Assembly (NCBI GenBank): GCA_050944435.1
Contig: JBMNRB010000022.1
Location: 1-50,714, forward strand
Reading direction: 5' to 3'
From: Ruminococcus_G sp050944435
Lineage (GTDB): Bacteria; Bacillota; Clostridia; Lachnospirales; Lachnospiraceae
DNA: 50,714 bases
Made by a program: the position numbers and the translations under genes
Notes under the pieces: generated by a model
Seen by the model: only the letters and a program-made list of their open reading frames with translations
What the model was told of the DNA's origin: nothing
Database searches by the model: none
Shown: positions 26,889 to 35,367 of the stretch, piece by piece
How positions within the stretch are numbered: the stretch's first letter is position 1
How the letters are laid out: every line of letters begins with the position of its first letter

Positions 26889-27608
26889 TTTCAGAGTTTT
26901 TGATATGATATTCTGGGTATAAGATCCAAGATGGCGAAGTTCGTCTTTGGATAACTGGGAGGGAATGATCGGCTCTCCGTATTCCAAAATGACATGGCTG
27001 GGTTTTACCCGGGGAAACTGGGCTTCAAAAATACTGGCCGTATTGTTTATGGAAACGGGAATAATAGGGCATCCGGTTTTGGTCGCCAGTTTAAAGCTGC
27101 CTTCATGGAAGGGAAGAAGTTCCGTACCGGATTCGCTTTTGCTCCGCGTACCTTCCGGAAAAATAAAAATGGAAATTCCCTGCCGGATTTTATCAATGCC
27201 GGCCAGGATGGTTTTCATTCCCTCTTTGATGTCTTTGCGGTCCAGAAAAAGGCAGTGAAGATAAATCATCCATACATTGAGCAAAGGCACCTTTTTCATT
27301 TCCTTTTTCGCCACATATCCGGTCAGATCCGGACAACGGGAGTAGGTAAGAATAATATCGAAGAAGCTCTGATGGTTTCCCACATAGAGCACGGCCTGCC
27401 CGGCGGGAATATTTTCCTCTCCGATCACCGTAACCTTTACGCCGGCGAGAAACAGAATGAATTTGAATATTGCCTGGATAATGCGAAGAGAGCTGATATC
27501 CCTGGCGCGGCTGTTAAATTTTCCCAGAACCCATTCCACAGCCATCAGCGGAATAGATAAAATCAGATAGGCTCCCACAACAATACAAATGATAATCGTT
27601 CTCAGCAT
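26868..27608 (-). CDS. plsC: 1-acyl-sn-glycerol-3-phosphate acyltransferase
   Basis: A 246-residue membrane acyltransferase that turns lysophosphatidate into phosphatidate. One or two N-terminal hydrophobic segments precede the catalytic motif NHQSFFD (His-x4-Asp). FPEGTRS is motif III, and the PIIPVSI stretch is motif IV. It is the only minus-strand gene between 21300 and 36690. Promoter elements are visible at 27655-27683. Confidence 0.92.
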   Translation of the reverse strand: MLRTIIICIVVGAYLILSIPLMAVEWVLGKFNSRARDISSLRIIQAIFKFILFLAGVKVTVIGEENIPAGQAVLYVGNHQSFFDIILTYSRCPDLTGYVAKKEMKKVPLLNVWMIYLHCLFLDRKDIKEGMKTILAGIDKIRQGISIFIFPEGTRSKSESGTELLPFHEGSFKLATKTGCPIIPVSINNTASIFEAQFPRVKPSHVILEYGEPIIPSQLSKDELRHLGSYTQNIISKTLKKNASLL

Positions 27609-27654
27609 ATGTTATACCTTTATATGACGTATCCTTTCCTTTCATGTTCCTATA

Positions 27655-27683
27655 ATTATACAGAAAACAGAATGTTCCCGCAA
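27655..27683 (-). promoter_or_regulatory. Sigma-A promoter of plsC
   Basis: On the minus strand TTGCGG, 17 bases, then a perfect TATAAT, about 47 bases before the plsC start. Confidence 0.6.
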
Positions 27684-27698
27684 GATGTTTCATAGACT
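27669..27698 (+). promoter_or_regulatory. Possible sigma-E-type promoter of the PrcB-like gene
   Basis: AGAATGT, 15 bases, then CATAGACT, 30 bases before the start codon. The -10 resembles the sporulation sigma-E form CATA-x-A-x-T also seen before the sipL-like and spoIIID genes. It overlaps the divergent plsC promoter. Confidence 0.35.
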
Positions 27699-27728
27699 AA
27701 AACTGTAGCACACACTGGGGGCAATCCT

Positions 27729-28142
27729 ATGAAACGAATCGGACAGATTTTATGGGTGGTTCTTCTTTCCCTTTGCATTGCCGGGTGCGGAATCCGCAAT
27801 ATGGATGCCGAGGAGGAAAAAGAACTGGATTATACGGTGGTACAGGAAGATCATATACCGGAGGAGGTATTGAAAATCATTCAGGAAAAGAAGGGGCAGA
27901 AGTTCCAGATGACCTATCAGAGCCAGGATTACCTTTATATTATGGTAGGATATGGCATTCAAAATTCCGGCGGCTACAGTATCACGGTGGAAAAACTGGC
28001 CCAGAAGGGAGAGGGGATTTACTGCGAAACCCGTCTGACCGGGCCCTCTGATCGGGAAGAGATGACGAAAGAAGTTTCCTATCCCTATATTGTGATAAAA
28101 ACGGAATACAGGGACGCTCCCGTGATATTCAAAGAGTCATAA
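27729..28142 (+). CDS. Small lipoprotein with PrcB C-terminal-like domain
   Basis: A 137-residue secreted lipoprotein. The signal peptide ends in a lipobox (CIAGC), with Cys20 as the likely lipidated residue. The rest resembles the PrcB_C domain: YLYIMVGYGIQNSGGYSITVEKL holds the core strand pattern, and a PYIVIKTE strand lies near the end. PrcB-type domains were described with secreted proteases; the role here is unknown. It lies 54 bases before the sipL-like gene, and both have sigma-E-like upstream boxes, so a mother-cell role in sporulation is possible but not shown. Confidence 0.75.
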   Translation: MKRIGQILWVVLLSLCIAGCGIRNMDAEEEKELDYTVVQEDHIPEEVLKIIQEKKGQKFQMTYQSQDYLYIMVGYGIQNSGGYSITVEKLAQKGEGIYCETRLTGPSDREEMTKEVSYPYIVIKTEYRDAPVIFKES

Positions 28143-28165
28143 ATGGGCCCTGCTGTGCATAGAAT
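28137..28165 (+). promoter_or_regulatory. Possible sigma-E-type promoter of the sipL-like gene
   Basis: TCATAAA, 14 bases, then CATAGAAT, 31 bases before the start. SipL of Clostridioides difficile is made in the mother cell, which supports a sigma-E reading. The match was judged by eye. Confidence 0.4.
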
Positions 28166-28196
28166 AAAAAAAACTGTGTAAAGAGAGGGAATGTCT

Positions 28197-29759
28197 GTGG
28201 AGCTGATTAAAAAGAATTTTCATATGCTGCACCGTAAAAGCGAGGCGGTAAATCAGGTAACGTTTGATGAGGATTATAATGTACCGGACGCAAAACCGGA
28301 TGTGGGACGGATGATACAGAAAAAAGGAGAGGTGATCATTGACGAGGTGGCTGTCAGCGAGGGGCAGGCCAATATCAGGGGAAATCTGAAATTCTATCTG
28401 CTTTATGTCTCCGATGGAGACGGCAGCCGTGTGTTCAGCCTCTGGGGGGAGCTGCCCATTGATGAGATTCTGCATCTTCAGGGGCTGGAAAGCGGCGATA
28501 AGATCTGTCTGAAATGGGAGATCGAGGATCTGAGCCTTCATGTTATCAATTCCAGGAAACTTAACGTAAAAGCATTGATCTCCTTTGAGGCGGCAGTGGA
28601 TGAACTGGCCCAGATTCAGATACCCACAGATGTCAAAGAGGGAGAGGGCGTATCAAAGAAGACAAAGAATATCCGCGTGCTGGGACTGGGAGTACATAAA
28701 AAGGACACGATGCGTCTGAAAAAGGAAATCGCACTGGCTTCCAATAAGCCGAATATCCATGAAATTTTGTGGAATGATATAGAAGTAAGAGGGCTGGATA
28801 TCCGGGCGGGACAGGACAGCGTAATCGTAAAAGGGGAATTGTTTGTGTTTGCTCTTTACAGTGCGGACGATGCCAACGATCCCCTCCAGTGGGTGGAACA
28901 GGCCATACCCTTTACTCAGGATCTGGGATGTCCCGACTGTACCCAGGAAATGATTCCCAATATCGAGGCGTCTCTGCAGCATACGGGGGCGGAAGTGAAG
29001 CCGGATGTGGATGGAGAAGAGAGAATCCTTCAGATAGAGGCGGTACTGGAACTGGAAATGAAAATATACCGTGAGGGAGAGTACACCCTTCTTCAGGATG
29101 TATATACGCCTCAGATCCAGTGCATTCCCCTCCGGAAGAAAGAGGTGCTGGAAAGCCTTCTGGTAAAAAATTACTCCAAGTGCAGGATAACAGAACGGGC
29201 GGCCCTTCAGGAAACCCAGGGAAAAATTCTGCAGATCTGTCACAGCGACGGCACGGTAAAACTGGATGAAACCAGGGCTGTGGAAGACGGCATCCAGGTA
29301 GAAGGAGTGATTCACATCCGGATTCTTTATATTGTAAGCGATGATGATATGCCCTTTTACGCCATGGAGACCGCGGTTCCCTTTTCCCATGTGGTGGAGG
29401 CGAGAGGAATTGACGCCTCCTGCCGTTATTATCTCAGAGCGGATCTGGAACAGCTGTCCACCACCATGGCAGACAGCAATGATATTGAAATCAAAGTAGT
29501 GCTGAATCTCAATGCGCTGGTGCTGAACTGCATGGAGGAAAATATCATTACTGCAGTGGAAGAAAAAGAGGTGGACCGGGAAAAGAAGAACCGTATGCCG
29601 GGGATCATCTGCTATCAGGTACAAGAAGGCGACAGTCTGTGGGAGATTGCCCGGAACTTTTTCACTACCATGGAGGAGATCCGGGAACTGAACCAGTTGG
29701 AAGGGGAAGAATTGACGCCTCAAAGTTCGCTGATTCTGGTGAAAAGAGTGGAAGATTAG
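28197..29759 (+). CDS. sipL: SPOCS (DUF3794) and LysM protein, SipL-like spore coat morphogenetic factor
   Basis: A 520-residue protein with three SPOCS-type repeats (about residues 20-140, 175-325 and 330-460) and a C-terminal LysM domain (CYQVQEGDSLWEIARNFF onward). The first repeat begins with the typical VPDAKPDVGRM. This order and length match SipL of C. difficile, which binds SpoIVA through its LysM domain and is needed for coat assembly around the forespore. The GTG at 28197 is preferred because GAGAGGGA lies six bases upstream; an ATG at 28191 directly abuts that site. Confidence 0.88.
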   Translation: MELIKKNFHMLHRKSEAVNQVTFDEDYNVPDAKPDVGRMIQKKGEVIIDEVAVSEGQANIRGNLKFYLLYVSDGDGSRVFSLWGELPIDEILHLQGLESGDKICLKWEIEDLSLHVINSRKLNVKALISFEAAVDELAQIQIPTDVKEGEGVSKKTKNIRVLGLGVHKKDTMRLKKEIALASNKPNIHEILWNDIEVRGLDIRAGQDSVIVKGELFVFALYSADDANDPLQWVEQAIPFTQDLGCPDCTQEMIPNIEASLQHTGAEVKPDVDGEERILQIEAVLELEMKIYREGEYTLLQDVYTPQIQCIPLRKKEVLESLLVKNYSKCRITERAALQETQGKILQICHSDGTVKLDETRAVEDGIQVEGVIHIRILYIVSDDDMPFYAMETAVPFSHVVEARGIDASCRYYLRADLEQLSTTMADSNDIEIKVVLNLNALVLNCMEENIITAVEEKEVDREKKNRMPGIICYQVQEGDSLWEIARNFFTTMEEIRELNQLEGEELTPQSSLILVKRVED

Positions 29760-29760
29760 G

Positions 29761-29790
29761 TTGACTTTGCCTTCAGAAATATAATATACT
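29761..29790 (+). promoter_or_regulatory. Candidate sigma-A promoter of ispE
   Basis: TTGACT, 18 bases, then TATACT, 40 bases before the ispE start; a second TATAAT overlaps it at 29780-29785. Confidence 0.55.
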
Positions 29791-29829
29791 GTATACAAAG
29801 TACAAAGGAAAAACAAAGGAACGGTGATT

Positions 29830-30747
29830 ATGCGGTTAAGAGCGCTGGCGAAAATAAATTTGGGCCTGGATGTGATAAGAAAACGGGAGGATGGTTATCA
29901 TGAAGTGAGGATGATCATGCAGACCATCCGGATGTATGACCAGCTGGATATCACAAAGTCTGTCCGGCCGGGAATCCATATCAGAACCAACCTGCCCTAT
30001 CTTCCGGTCAATGAGAATAATCTGGTTCATAAAGCGGCAAAACTTTTGATGGATGAATTTCAGATCAGGGAGGGGCTGTCTATCCAACTGAAAAAAGTTA
30101 TTCCGGTGGCGGCGGGAATGGCAGGCGGAAGCTCGGATGCGGCGGCCGCCCTGGTCGGGGTAAATAAGATGTTTTCTCTGGGACTCTCGAAAAAAGAGCT
30201 GATGGACCGTGCCAGATATATCGGGGCAGATGTGCCTTACTGCGTAATGAGAGGAACGGCGCTGGCAGAAGGCATCGGGGAAATCCTGACCCCCCTTCCC
30301 TCTGTACCGGAAGGCTATGTGCTGATAGGCAAGCCGGGAATCAGCGTATCCACAAAGTTTGTCTATGGCAGCCTTGATGCGGCCGGCCTGACGGAACATC
30401 CTGACATCGACGGAATGATGGCGGCCCTGCAGCAAAAAGACCTGAAGAAGGTGGCGGAAAAACTGGGAAATGTGCTGGAGACAGTGACGGTGCCGGCCTA
30501 TCCGGTCATTGCCGAGATCAAGAAAAATATGATGCGCTGGGGCGCGTTAAATGCCTTGATGAGCGGCAGCGGTCCTACGGTATTCGGACTGTTCGACGAC
30601 CGGGAGAAGGCGGAGTATGCGGGAGAGAAACTGAGGAAAAGCAGACTGGTACGGCAAAGTTTCCTGACCACCTTTTACAATGTTCCGGAACGGACGGAAA
30701 CTGCCGGCAGGAACCTGAAGAATGGAGGAAATACAAATGACATCTGA
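29830..30747 (+). CDS. ispE: 4-diphosphocytidyl-2-C-methyl-D-erythritol kinase
   Basis: A GHMP kinase of 305 residues in the non-mevalonate isoprenoid pathway; it phosphorylates the 2-hydroxyl of CDP-methylerythritol. The N-terminus RALAKINLGLDV and KREDGYHEV are diagnostic. The ATP loop is PVAAGMAGGSSDAAAAL, and the last motif is ALMSGSGPTVFGLF. The ATG at 29830 has AAAGGA nine bases upstream. It overlaps the GntR regulator gene by 11 bases, so both are likely on one transcript. Confidence 0.95.
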   Translation: MRLRALAKINLGLDVIRKREDGYHEVRMIMQTIRMYDQLDITKSVRPGIHIRTNLPYLPVNENNLVHKAAKLLMDEFQIREGLSIQLKKVIPVAAGMAGGSSDAAAALVGVNKMFSLGLSKKELMDRARYIGADVPYCVMRGTALAEGIGEILTPLPSVPEGYVLIGKPGISVSTKFVYGSLDAAGLTEHPDIDGMMAALQQKDLKKVAEKLGNVLETVTVPAYPVIAEIKKNMMRWGALNALMSGSGPTVFGLFDDREKAEYAGEKLRKSRLVRQSFLTTFYNVPERTETAGRNLKNGGNTNDI

Positions 30748-31411
30748 TTTTCACGTTAATATGAATGATTATCTTCCTCTGCGGGATGTGGTGTTTAACA
30801 CATTGAGAGAAGCGATTCTTCACGGCGAGCTGAAACCGGGCGAACGGCTGATGGAGATTGCGCTGGCCAACCGGCTGGGAGTCAGCAGAACGCCGGTCAG
30901 AGAGGCGATTCGAAAATTGGAGCTGGAGGGCCTGGTGATTATGATTCCGCGAAAAGGCGCCCAGGTGGCACAGATTACGGAGCAGGATTTAAATGATGTG
31001 CTGGAGGTGCGTCTCGGACTGGAAGAGCTGGCCATGCAGTTTGCCTGTGAGCGCATTGACGGGGAGCACCTGGAAGAGATTGCCAGTGCAGCCAGAGCTT
31101 TTGAAGACCAGATGGAAGACGGCGACGTTACCGCCCTGGCCCAGGCCGACGTACATTTCCATGAATTAATCTACCAGGCGACACAGAACCAGAGGCTGAT
31201 TCAGATTATCAATAATCTGCGGGAGCAGATGTACCGTTATCGAATCGAGTATCTGAAAGACAGCGCGGCGCGGAAAGTGTTGGCCAAGGAGCATCAGGAA
31301 ATATATCAGGCGCTGAAAGACCGGGATTTTGAACGGGCCAACCGTTGGATGAAAGACCATATTGAGAACCAGCAGAAGGCCATCGTAAAAAGCCTGCATG
31401 AAAGTGAATAA
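30737..31411 (+). CDS. GntR-family regulator, FadR subgroup
   Basis: A 224-residue DNA-binding regulator. The winged helix (about residues 10-75) shows LREAILHGELKPGERLME and NRLGVSRTPVREAIRKLE. The C-terminal all-helical FCD domain (about 85-215) has the metal- or ligand-binding DVHFHELIYQAT and later histidines. Members sense small organic acids; the ligand is unknown. The ATG at 30737 follows GGAGGA by seven bases; the in-frame ATG at 30722 lacks a site. It ends at a hairpin terminator. Confidence 0.9.
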   Translation: MTSDFHVNMNDYLPLRDVVFNTLREAILHGELKPGERLMEIALANRLGVSRTPVREAIRKLELEGLVIMIPRKGAQVAQITEQDLNDVLEVRLGLEELAMQFACERIDGEHLEEIASAARAFEDQMEDGDVTALAQADVHFHELIYQATQNQRLIQIINNLREQMYRYRIEYLKDSAARKVLAKEHQEIYQALKDRDFERANRWMKDHIENQQKAIVKSLHESE

Positions 31412-31434
31412 AACCGGCGGGAAGGTATATCCTA
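31405..31434 (+). promoter_or_regulatory. Possible sigma-G/F-type promoter of the gerK operon
   Basis: TGAATA, 17 bases, then TATCCTA, which matches five of seven bases of the forespore -10 form CATACTA. The -35 overlaps the stop codon of the GntR gene. Germinant receptor operons are usually transcribed by sigma-G. Confidence 0.4.
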
Positions 31435-31437
31435 AAA

Positions 31438-31464
31438 GAGATGCAAAAATGCATCTCTTTTTTT
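31438..31464 (+). terminator. Rho-independent terminator after the GntR gene
   Basis: An 8-bp stem, GAGATGCA with TGCATCTC, a four-base loop of A, and then a run of T. It separates ispE-gntR from the germination operon. Confidence 0.85.
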
Positions 31465-31482
31465 AATGGGAAGGAGGCATTT

Positions 31483-32985
31483 ATGAAGAAGGAGACACCG
31501 GTGTCCGTTCATATTCAGGATAACTACCGATATCTGCAGAAACAGTGTGAAGGGTGTGCGGATATCCTTATCCGGCGCATGAAACTGGGAGAAGAGAAAA
31601 AGATTTCCTGTATTGTTGTGTACATTGAAGTGGCGGTCAGCAATATGACGCTCCAGGATTCGGTGATCGGGAAGTTGATCAATAAACTGTGGACGGTGCC
31701 GGATCAGGAAATGCATGATTTCCTAAGAAACAACAGTTTAGGCATCTCTGACGTAAAGCAAATGGATACCATGGAAGAAGCCATGAAAGCGATGCTGGCG
31801 GGAAATGCAGTATTGTTTGTGGACGGTTTCGAAAAGGGAATAAAAATCGCCAGCAAGGGATATCCCGGAATGGGCGTGATGAAGGCGGAATCGGAGAAGG
31901 TCCTGAGGGGATCCAATGAAGGATTTTCCGATTCGGTTAAGATAAATACAGCGCTGATTCGCAAAAGAGTGCGAAGCACCGGTATGAAAGTAAAAGAAAC
32001 TCCCATCGGCGTGCGGACGGATACCATGACGGCGCTGGTATATATGGAAGACCTGGTCTATCCTGAGCTTTTAAAAGAAATAGAAAAAAGGCTGGGCGAA
32101 TTTGAGATCGACGGTATTTTGGAAAGCGGCATGCTGGAACAACTGACGGAGGAAAAGTGGTCCTCCTTATTTCCTCAGTTTCAGACAACGGAACGGCCGG
32201 ACAGAGCAGCGATGGAGGTGCTGAACGGCAGAGTGATTCTGATCTGCGACAACTCGCCGGTAGCGCTGATTCTGCCCACCACCTTCAACAGCTTTCTGCA
32301 GGTGAGTGAAGACAGATATAACCGGTTCGGCATAGTATCCTTTCAAAGGATGCTGCGCTATCTGGCTGCATTTTTAGCGCTGCTTTTATCAGGAACGTAT
32401 CTGGCGGTCATACGGTTTCACACCCAGATTCTGCCCACAAACCTTCTGCTTTCTTTTGCGGAAGCCCGCCAGGGAGTGCCTTTTTCCAGTCTGATAGAGG
32501 TTATCTTCATGGAGCTGTCTTTTGAATTGATCCGGGAGGCAGGGGTGCGGATGCCGGGCCCCCTTGGAGGAACCATAGGAATTGTAGGCGGTCTGATCAT
32601 CGGAGACGCTGCAGTCAGCGCCAATCTGGTCAGTCCCATGTCCGTGGTCGTGGTGGCAATGAGCGCTCTTTGCTCTTTTGCCATCCCCAACGAGGACTTT
32701 TCCGCTCCTTTTCGGCTGCTGAAATTCGGATTCATTATCCTGGGCGGAAATCTGGGGATTTTGGGAATTGGCCTGGGGCTTTACTGGCTGACGGGGCATC
32801 TGGCCGGTCTTACCAGTTTTAAAATCCCTTATCTGATGCCTTTTGTGGGAGCGGATTTAACCGGGTATCATGATGAAAGAGATTCTCTGATACGGGCGCC
32901 CTTTCGGCTGCTGCGGCGCCGGCCTGTATTTTCCCGCAGAGAGCAGAGAATCCGGCTGAAGGAGGAGAAGAATCGTGTTCGCTGA
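31483..32985 (+). CDS. gerKA: Spore germination receptor subunit A (GerA family)
   Basis: A 500-residue subunit of a nutrient germinant receptor in the spore inner membrane. A soluble N-terminal domain (about 1-270) is followed by several membrane segments (about 285-455) and a charged, Arg-rich tail. Conserved GerA motifs include MKVKETPIGVRT, FNSFLQVSEDRYNRF and MPGPLGGTIGIVGGLIIGDA. The ATG at 31483 follows GGAAGGAGG. It heads an A-B-C gene order typical of ger operons. The exact paralogue name (gerK versus gerA) is not settled by sequence alone. Confidence 0.92.
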   Translation: MKKETPVSVHIQDNYRYLQKQCEGCADILIRRMKLGEEKKISCIVVYIEVAVSNMTLQDSVIGKLINKLWTVPDQEMHDFLRNNSLGISDVKQMDTMEEAMKAMLAGNAVLFVDGFEKGIKIASKGYPGMGVMKAESEKVLRGSNEGFSDSVKINTALIRKRVRSTGMKVKETPIGVRTDTMTALVYMEDLVYPELLKEIEKRLGEFEIDGILESGMLEQLTEEKWSSLFPQFQTTERPDRAAMEVLNGRVILICDNSPVALILPTTFNSFLQVSEDRYNRFGIVSFQRMLRYLAAFLALLLSGTYLAVIRFHTQILPTNLLLSFAEARQGVPFSSLIEVIFMELSFELIREAGVRMPGPLGGTIGIVGGLIIGDAAVSANLVSPMSVVVVAMSALCSFAIPNEDFSAPFRLLKFGFIILGGNLGILGIGLGLYWLTGHLAGLTSFKIPYLMPFVGADLTGYHDERDSLIRAPFRLLRRRPVFSRREQRIRLKEEKNRVR

Positions 32986-34021
32986 TAATCACAGAATATC
33001 CAGAAGACAGTTGGGGAGACAGTTTCTGCTGGGCCTTTCCGGTATTTTTCTGCTGACAATTCCCCAGATGCCGCAGCTTTCCGGCTGGTCGGGCATATTA
33101 GGCTGTGCTCTTGGACTTCTTGTTCTCTGGATTTACTTGTTTTTTCTTTTGCGGAAAACGGCGGTAACCCGAAATATAAAAGAAAGGATGAGCCGGCCGG
33201 CATACTGGACCGCAGCCGTCTTTTTTCTGAGCTATCTGGTGATGAGCGGAGGATTCATGGTGAAAAATATTTCGTCTATGGTATCTTTCAGCCTGCTGAA
33301 CAGCAGCCGGACCTGGGGAATAGGGATTCTTTTTCTCGCCGCAGCGCTGCTGGGTACCGGCCATGAAATTCAAAGGCGGGCCAGACTGGGCGAAGTGGCC
33401 TGTGTGCCGGTGGTGGGCGGATTGTTTCTGCTGCTGATTACGGCGGCTTTTCAAATCGACCATATAGATTTGTCTGGGTTTGCAGCGCCGGCAGCGGGGG
33501 AAGTTTTAGAAAGCGCCTATTATATCTTCTGTTCCTTTTCTATAGTGGGCCTGCTGCCCTTTGTGATGCATCGGGTAAAGCGGCCCCAGGGCTCGCTGCG
33601 TCATCTTTATGGAGCTACGGGGACGGTTTCGTTTCTGCTTCTTTTCTGCCTTGTGGTACTGCAGCTTCTCTTTGGCGTACAGGGAGTGAGAAAAAAGAAA
33701 ATACCGCTGACCGCTCTCATGTCTTCTGTGAATTTCCCGGGAGATTTTCTGGACCGCTTTGATGCGCTGTGGATGGTTTTTATGATTTTTGCGCTGCTGT
33801 ATTCCCTGGGAACCGTGCTCTTTTACGGGCAGTATCTGATCAGCGACGATCCGGGCCGCCTTCCGGGGATACTGCTGGCAGCGGGAATGTTCCTGACGGC
33901 ATTTCTTTCCTGGAATGGGAAAACGGCGGCGGATCTGTACCCTTTCTGCGTCCGGTATATCTATATGCCTGTCTTTGTATTGTTTGGTTTATGCTTTGGA
34001 AGAGTCAGGAGGAAGCTATGA
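32975..34021 (+). CDS. gerKB: Spore germination receptor subunit B (endospore germination permease)
   Basis: A 348-residue membrane protein of the APC-like GerAB family with about ten membrane segments; it is thought to bind the germinant. It begins with GTG at 32975, overlapping the A subunit by 11 bases, with GGAGGAGA upstream. The opening ISRRQLGRQFLLG and later helices fit the family, whose length is about 360. The stop overlaps the start of the C subunit. Confidence 0.9.
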   Translation: MFADNHRISRRQLGRQFLLGLSGIFLLTIPQMPQLSGWSGILGCALGLLVLWIYLFFLLRKTAVTRNIKERMSRPAYWTAAVFFLSYLVMSGGFMVKNISSMVSFSLLNSSRTWGIGILFLAAALLGTGHEIQRRARLGEVACVPVVGGLFLLLITAAFQIDHIDLSGFAAPAAGEVLESAYYIFCSFSIVGLLPFVMHRVKRPQGSLRHLYGATGTVSFLLLFCLVVLQLLFGVQGVRKKKIPLTALMSSVNFPGDFLDRFDALWMVFMIFALLYSLGTVLFYGQYLISDDPGRLPGILLAAGMFLTAFLSWNGKTAADLYPFCVRYIYMPVFVLFGLCFGRVRRKL

Positions 34022-34638
34022 GGAAACTATTTTGTCTGGGAATCTTGACGGCGGCGCTAGGGCTGCTTTGGGGCTGCGGAGGAGTGGAGCCGGAGAAAAG
34101 GGCGTATCCGCTGGTGCTGGCTTTTGACTGGAAAGAGGGACAGTATCAGGTGATCTACGGAATGGCAAATCTGGCTGTTTCCACAGGCCAGGGCAAGGCA
34201 GGGGATGATTCTTCCGGGGGTCAGCAGACGCTGCTGTTTGAAGGGGAAGATATGGAGGAAATTCTGAACCTTTATAATCGGACCCAGGAATATTATCTGG
34301 ATCTGGGGCATGTACAGGCGGTCATCCTGGGAAAAAATCTTCTGGCCAGGGACGATGAATATGGAGAAGTTCTGCATTACATGGAAAATAATCCGGCCAT
34401 TGGAGACGGCGCCGCTGTGTTCTCCTGCGGGGATCCGGAACGTATTATGAAATTAAACGGAGGCGAAATCGAATCTCTGGGAACGTATCTTACGGGGATC
34501 TACGAAAACAGGCCCGGCGGCAGGAGCAAGGAAGTGGTGACCTTGCAAAAGGTTTATCGAAGCTGGAATGAAAAGAAAGAAACTGAAAAGCTGCCGGATC
34601 TGGATGTGAAAGAAAATTTTCCGAAAATATCTGCCTGA
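34018..34638 (+). CDS. gerKC: Short Ger(x)C-family lipoprotein, germination receptor subunit C
   Basis: A 206-residue lipoprotein with a lipobox at the end of its signal peptide (LLWGCGG). The following sequence matches the N-terminal GerAC domain: EKRAYPLVLAFDW, a DLGHVQAVILGKNLL strand and ENNPAIGDGAAVF. Full Ger(x)C proteins have 370-400 residues and a second C-terminal domain that is missing here. The frame ends in PKISA and a stop, and spoIIR begins 46 bases later, so the missing half is not nearby. It may be a naturally short form or a decayed gene. Start at 34018 with AGGAGGAAG upstream. Confidence 0.85.
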   Translation: MRKLFCLGILTAALGLLWGCGGVEPEKRAYPLVLAFDWKEGQYQVIYGMANLAVSTGQGKAGDDSSGGQQTLLFEGEDMEEILNLYNRTQEYYLDLGHVQAVILGKNLLARDDEYGEVLHYMENNPAIGDGAAVFSCGDPERIMKLNGGEIESLGTYLTGIYENRPGGRSKEVVTLQKVYRSWNEKKETEKLPDLDVKENFPKISA

Positions 34639-34684
34639 GGAATCGGAAATCTGTCCATACTTCTGATAAGACAGGAGGAATCAT

Positions 34685-35287
34685 ATGTGGAGACAGATTA
34701 TCAGGATGTTCTTGCTGACAGGGGTTCTGGGAGCACTCTGTGTGGGAGGAATGACCAAAATAGAAGAAACTTCCCTTCAGCAGGGAATTGCATCATCGGT
34801 GATAAGGTTTCATGTCCTGGCGGACAGTGACAGCGCCGAGGATCAGAGAATAAAAATCCAGGTGAAGGACAGAATTGTGTCTTACATGGAACCGATATTA
34901 AAGAACGCCCGTACGGTGGAAGAATCCAGAGAAAAAATCCTTATGCATTTAGACAATGTCGAAAAAGCTGCCAAAGAGGTATTGGAGGGACAAGGGGTCG
35001 CCGACCAGGTCTGTGCAGGGCTGGAAAGGGTCTGGTTCCCGCAGAAAGTTTACGGAGACTGTACCTTTCCGGCAGGAGTTTATGAAGCGCTCCAGATAAA
35101 AATAGGAAAGGCGTCGGGACATAACTGGTGGTGTGTGCTGTACCCCGGTCTGTGTTTCGAAAATTCCATTCAGGGCGTGGTGACAAAAGAAGGAAAGCAG
35201 AAACTAAATCATGTGCTGACGGAAGAAGAGATGGAGTGTGTACTGAACGAGGGGAAAGTGAAAATCAGTTTCCGATGGTTTTCATAA
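34685..35287 (+). CDS. spoIIR: Stage II sporulation protein R
   Basis: A 200-residue signalling protein made in the forespore and secreted into the intermembrane space, where it triggers SpoIIGA to process pro-sigma-E. An N-terminal membrane or signal segment (about 8-24) precedes the family motifs IRFHVLADSDSAEDQ, VKDRIV and the C-terminal GHNWWCVLYPGLCF. The length fits. AGGAGG lies eight bases before the ATG at 34685. It sits just behind the germination genes. Confidence 0.93.
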   Translation: MWRQIIRMFLLTGVLGALCVGGMTKIEETSLQQGIASSVIRFHVLADSDSAEDQRIKIQVKDRIVSYMEPILKNARTVEESREKILMHLDNVEKAAKEVLEGQGVADQVCAGLERVWFPQKVYGDCTFPAGVYEALQIKIGKASGHNWWCVLYPGLCFENSIQGVVTKEGKQKLNHVLTEEEMECVLNEGKVKISFRWFS

Positions 35288-35297
35288 ACAATCGCCC

Positions 35298-35326
35298 TTG
35301 AATTATTGCTGGGATAAGGGTAAAAT
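35298..35326 (+). promoter_or_regulatory. Candidate sigma-A promoter of murI
   Basis: TTGAAT, 17 bases, then TAAAAT, 41 bases before the murI start. Confidence 0.5.
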
Positions 35327-35367
35327 AGTCTGTACGATAGAGAAAAGAAAGTGGAGTATAAGCAAAC

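Noticed and set aside
34639..34684. CATACTT upstream of spoIIR as a forespore promoter
   Set aside because: A matching -35 box is not found at 15-18 bases, so the box alone is not enough.
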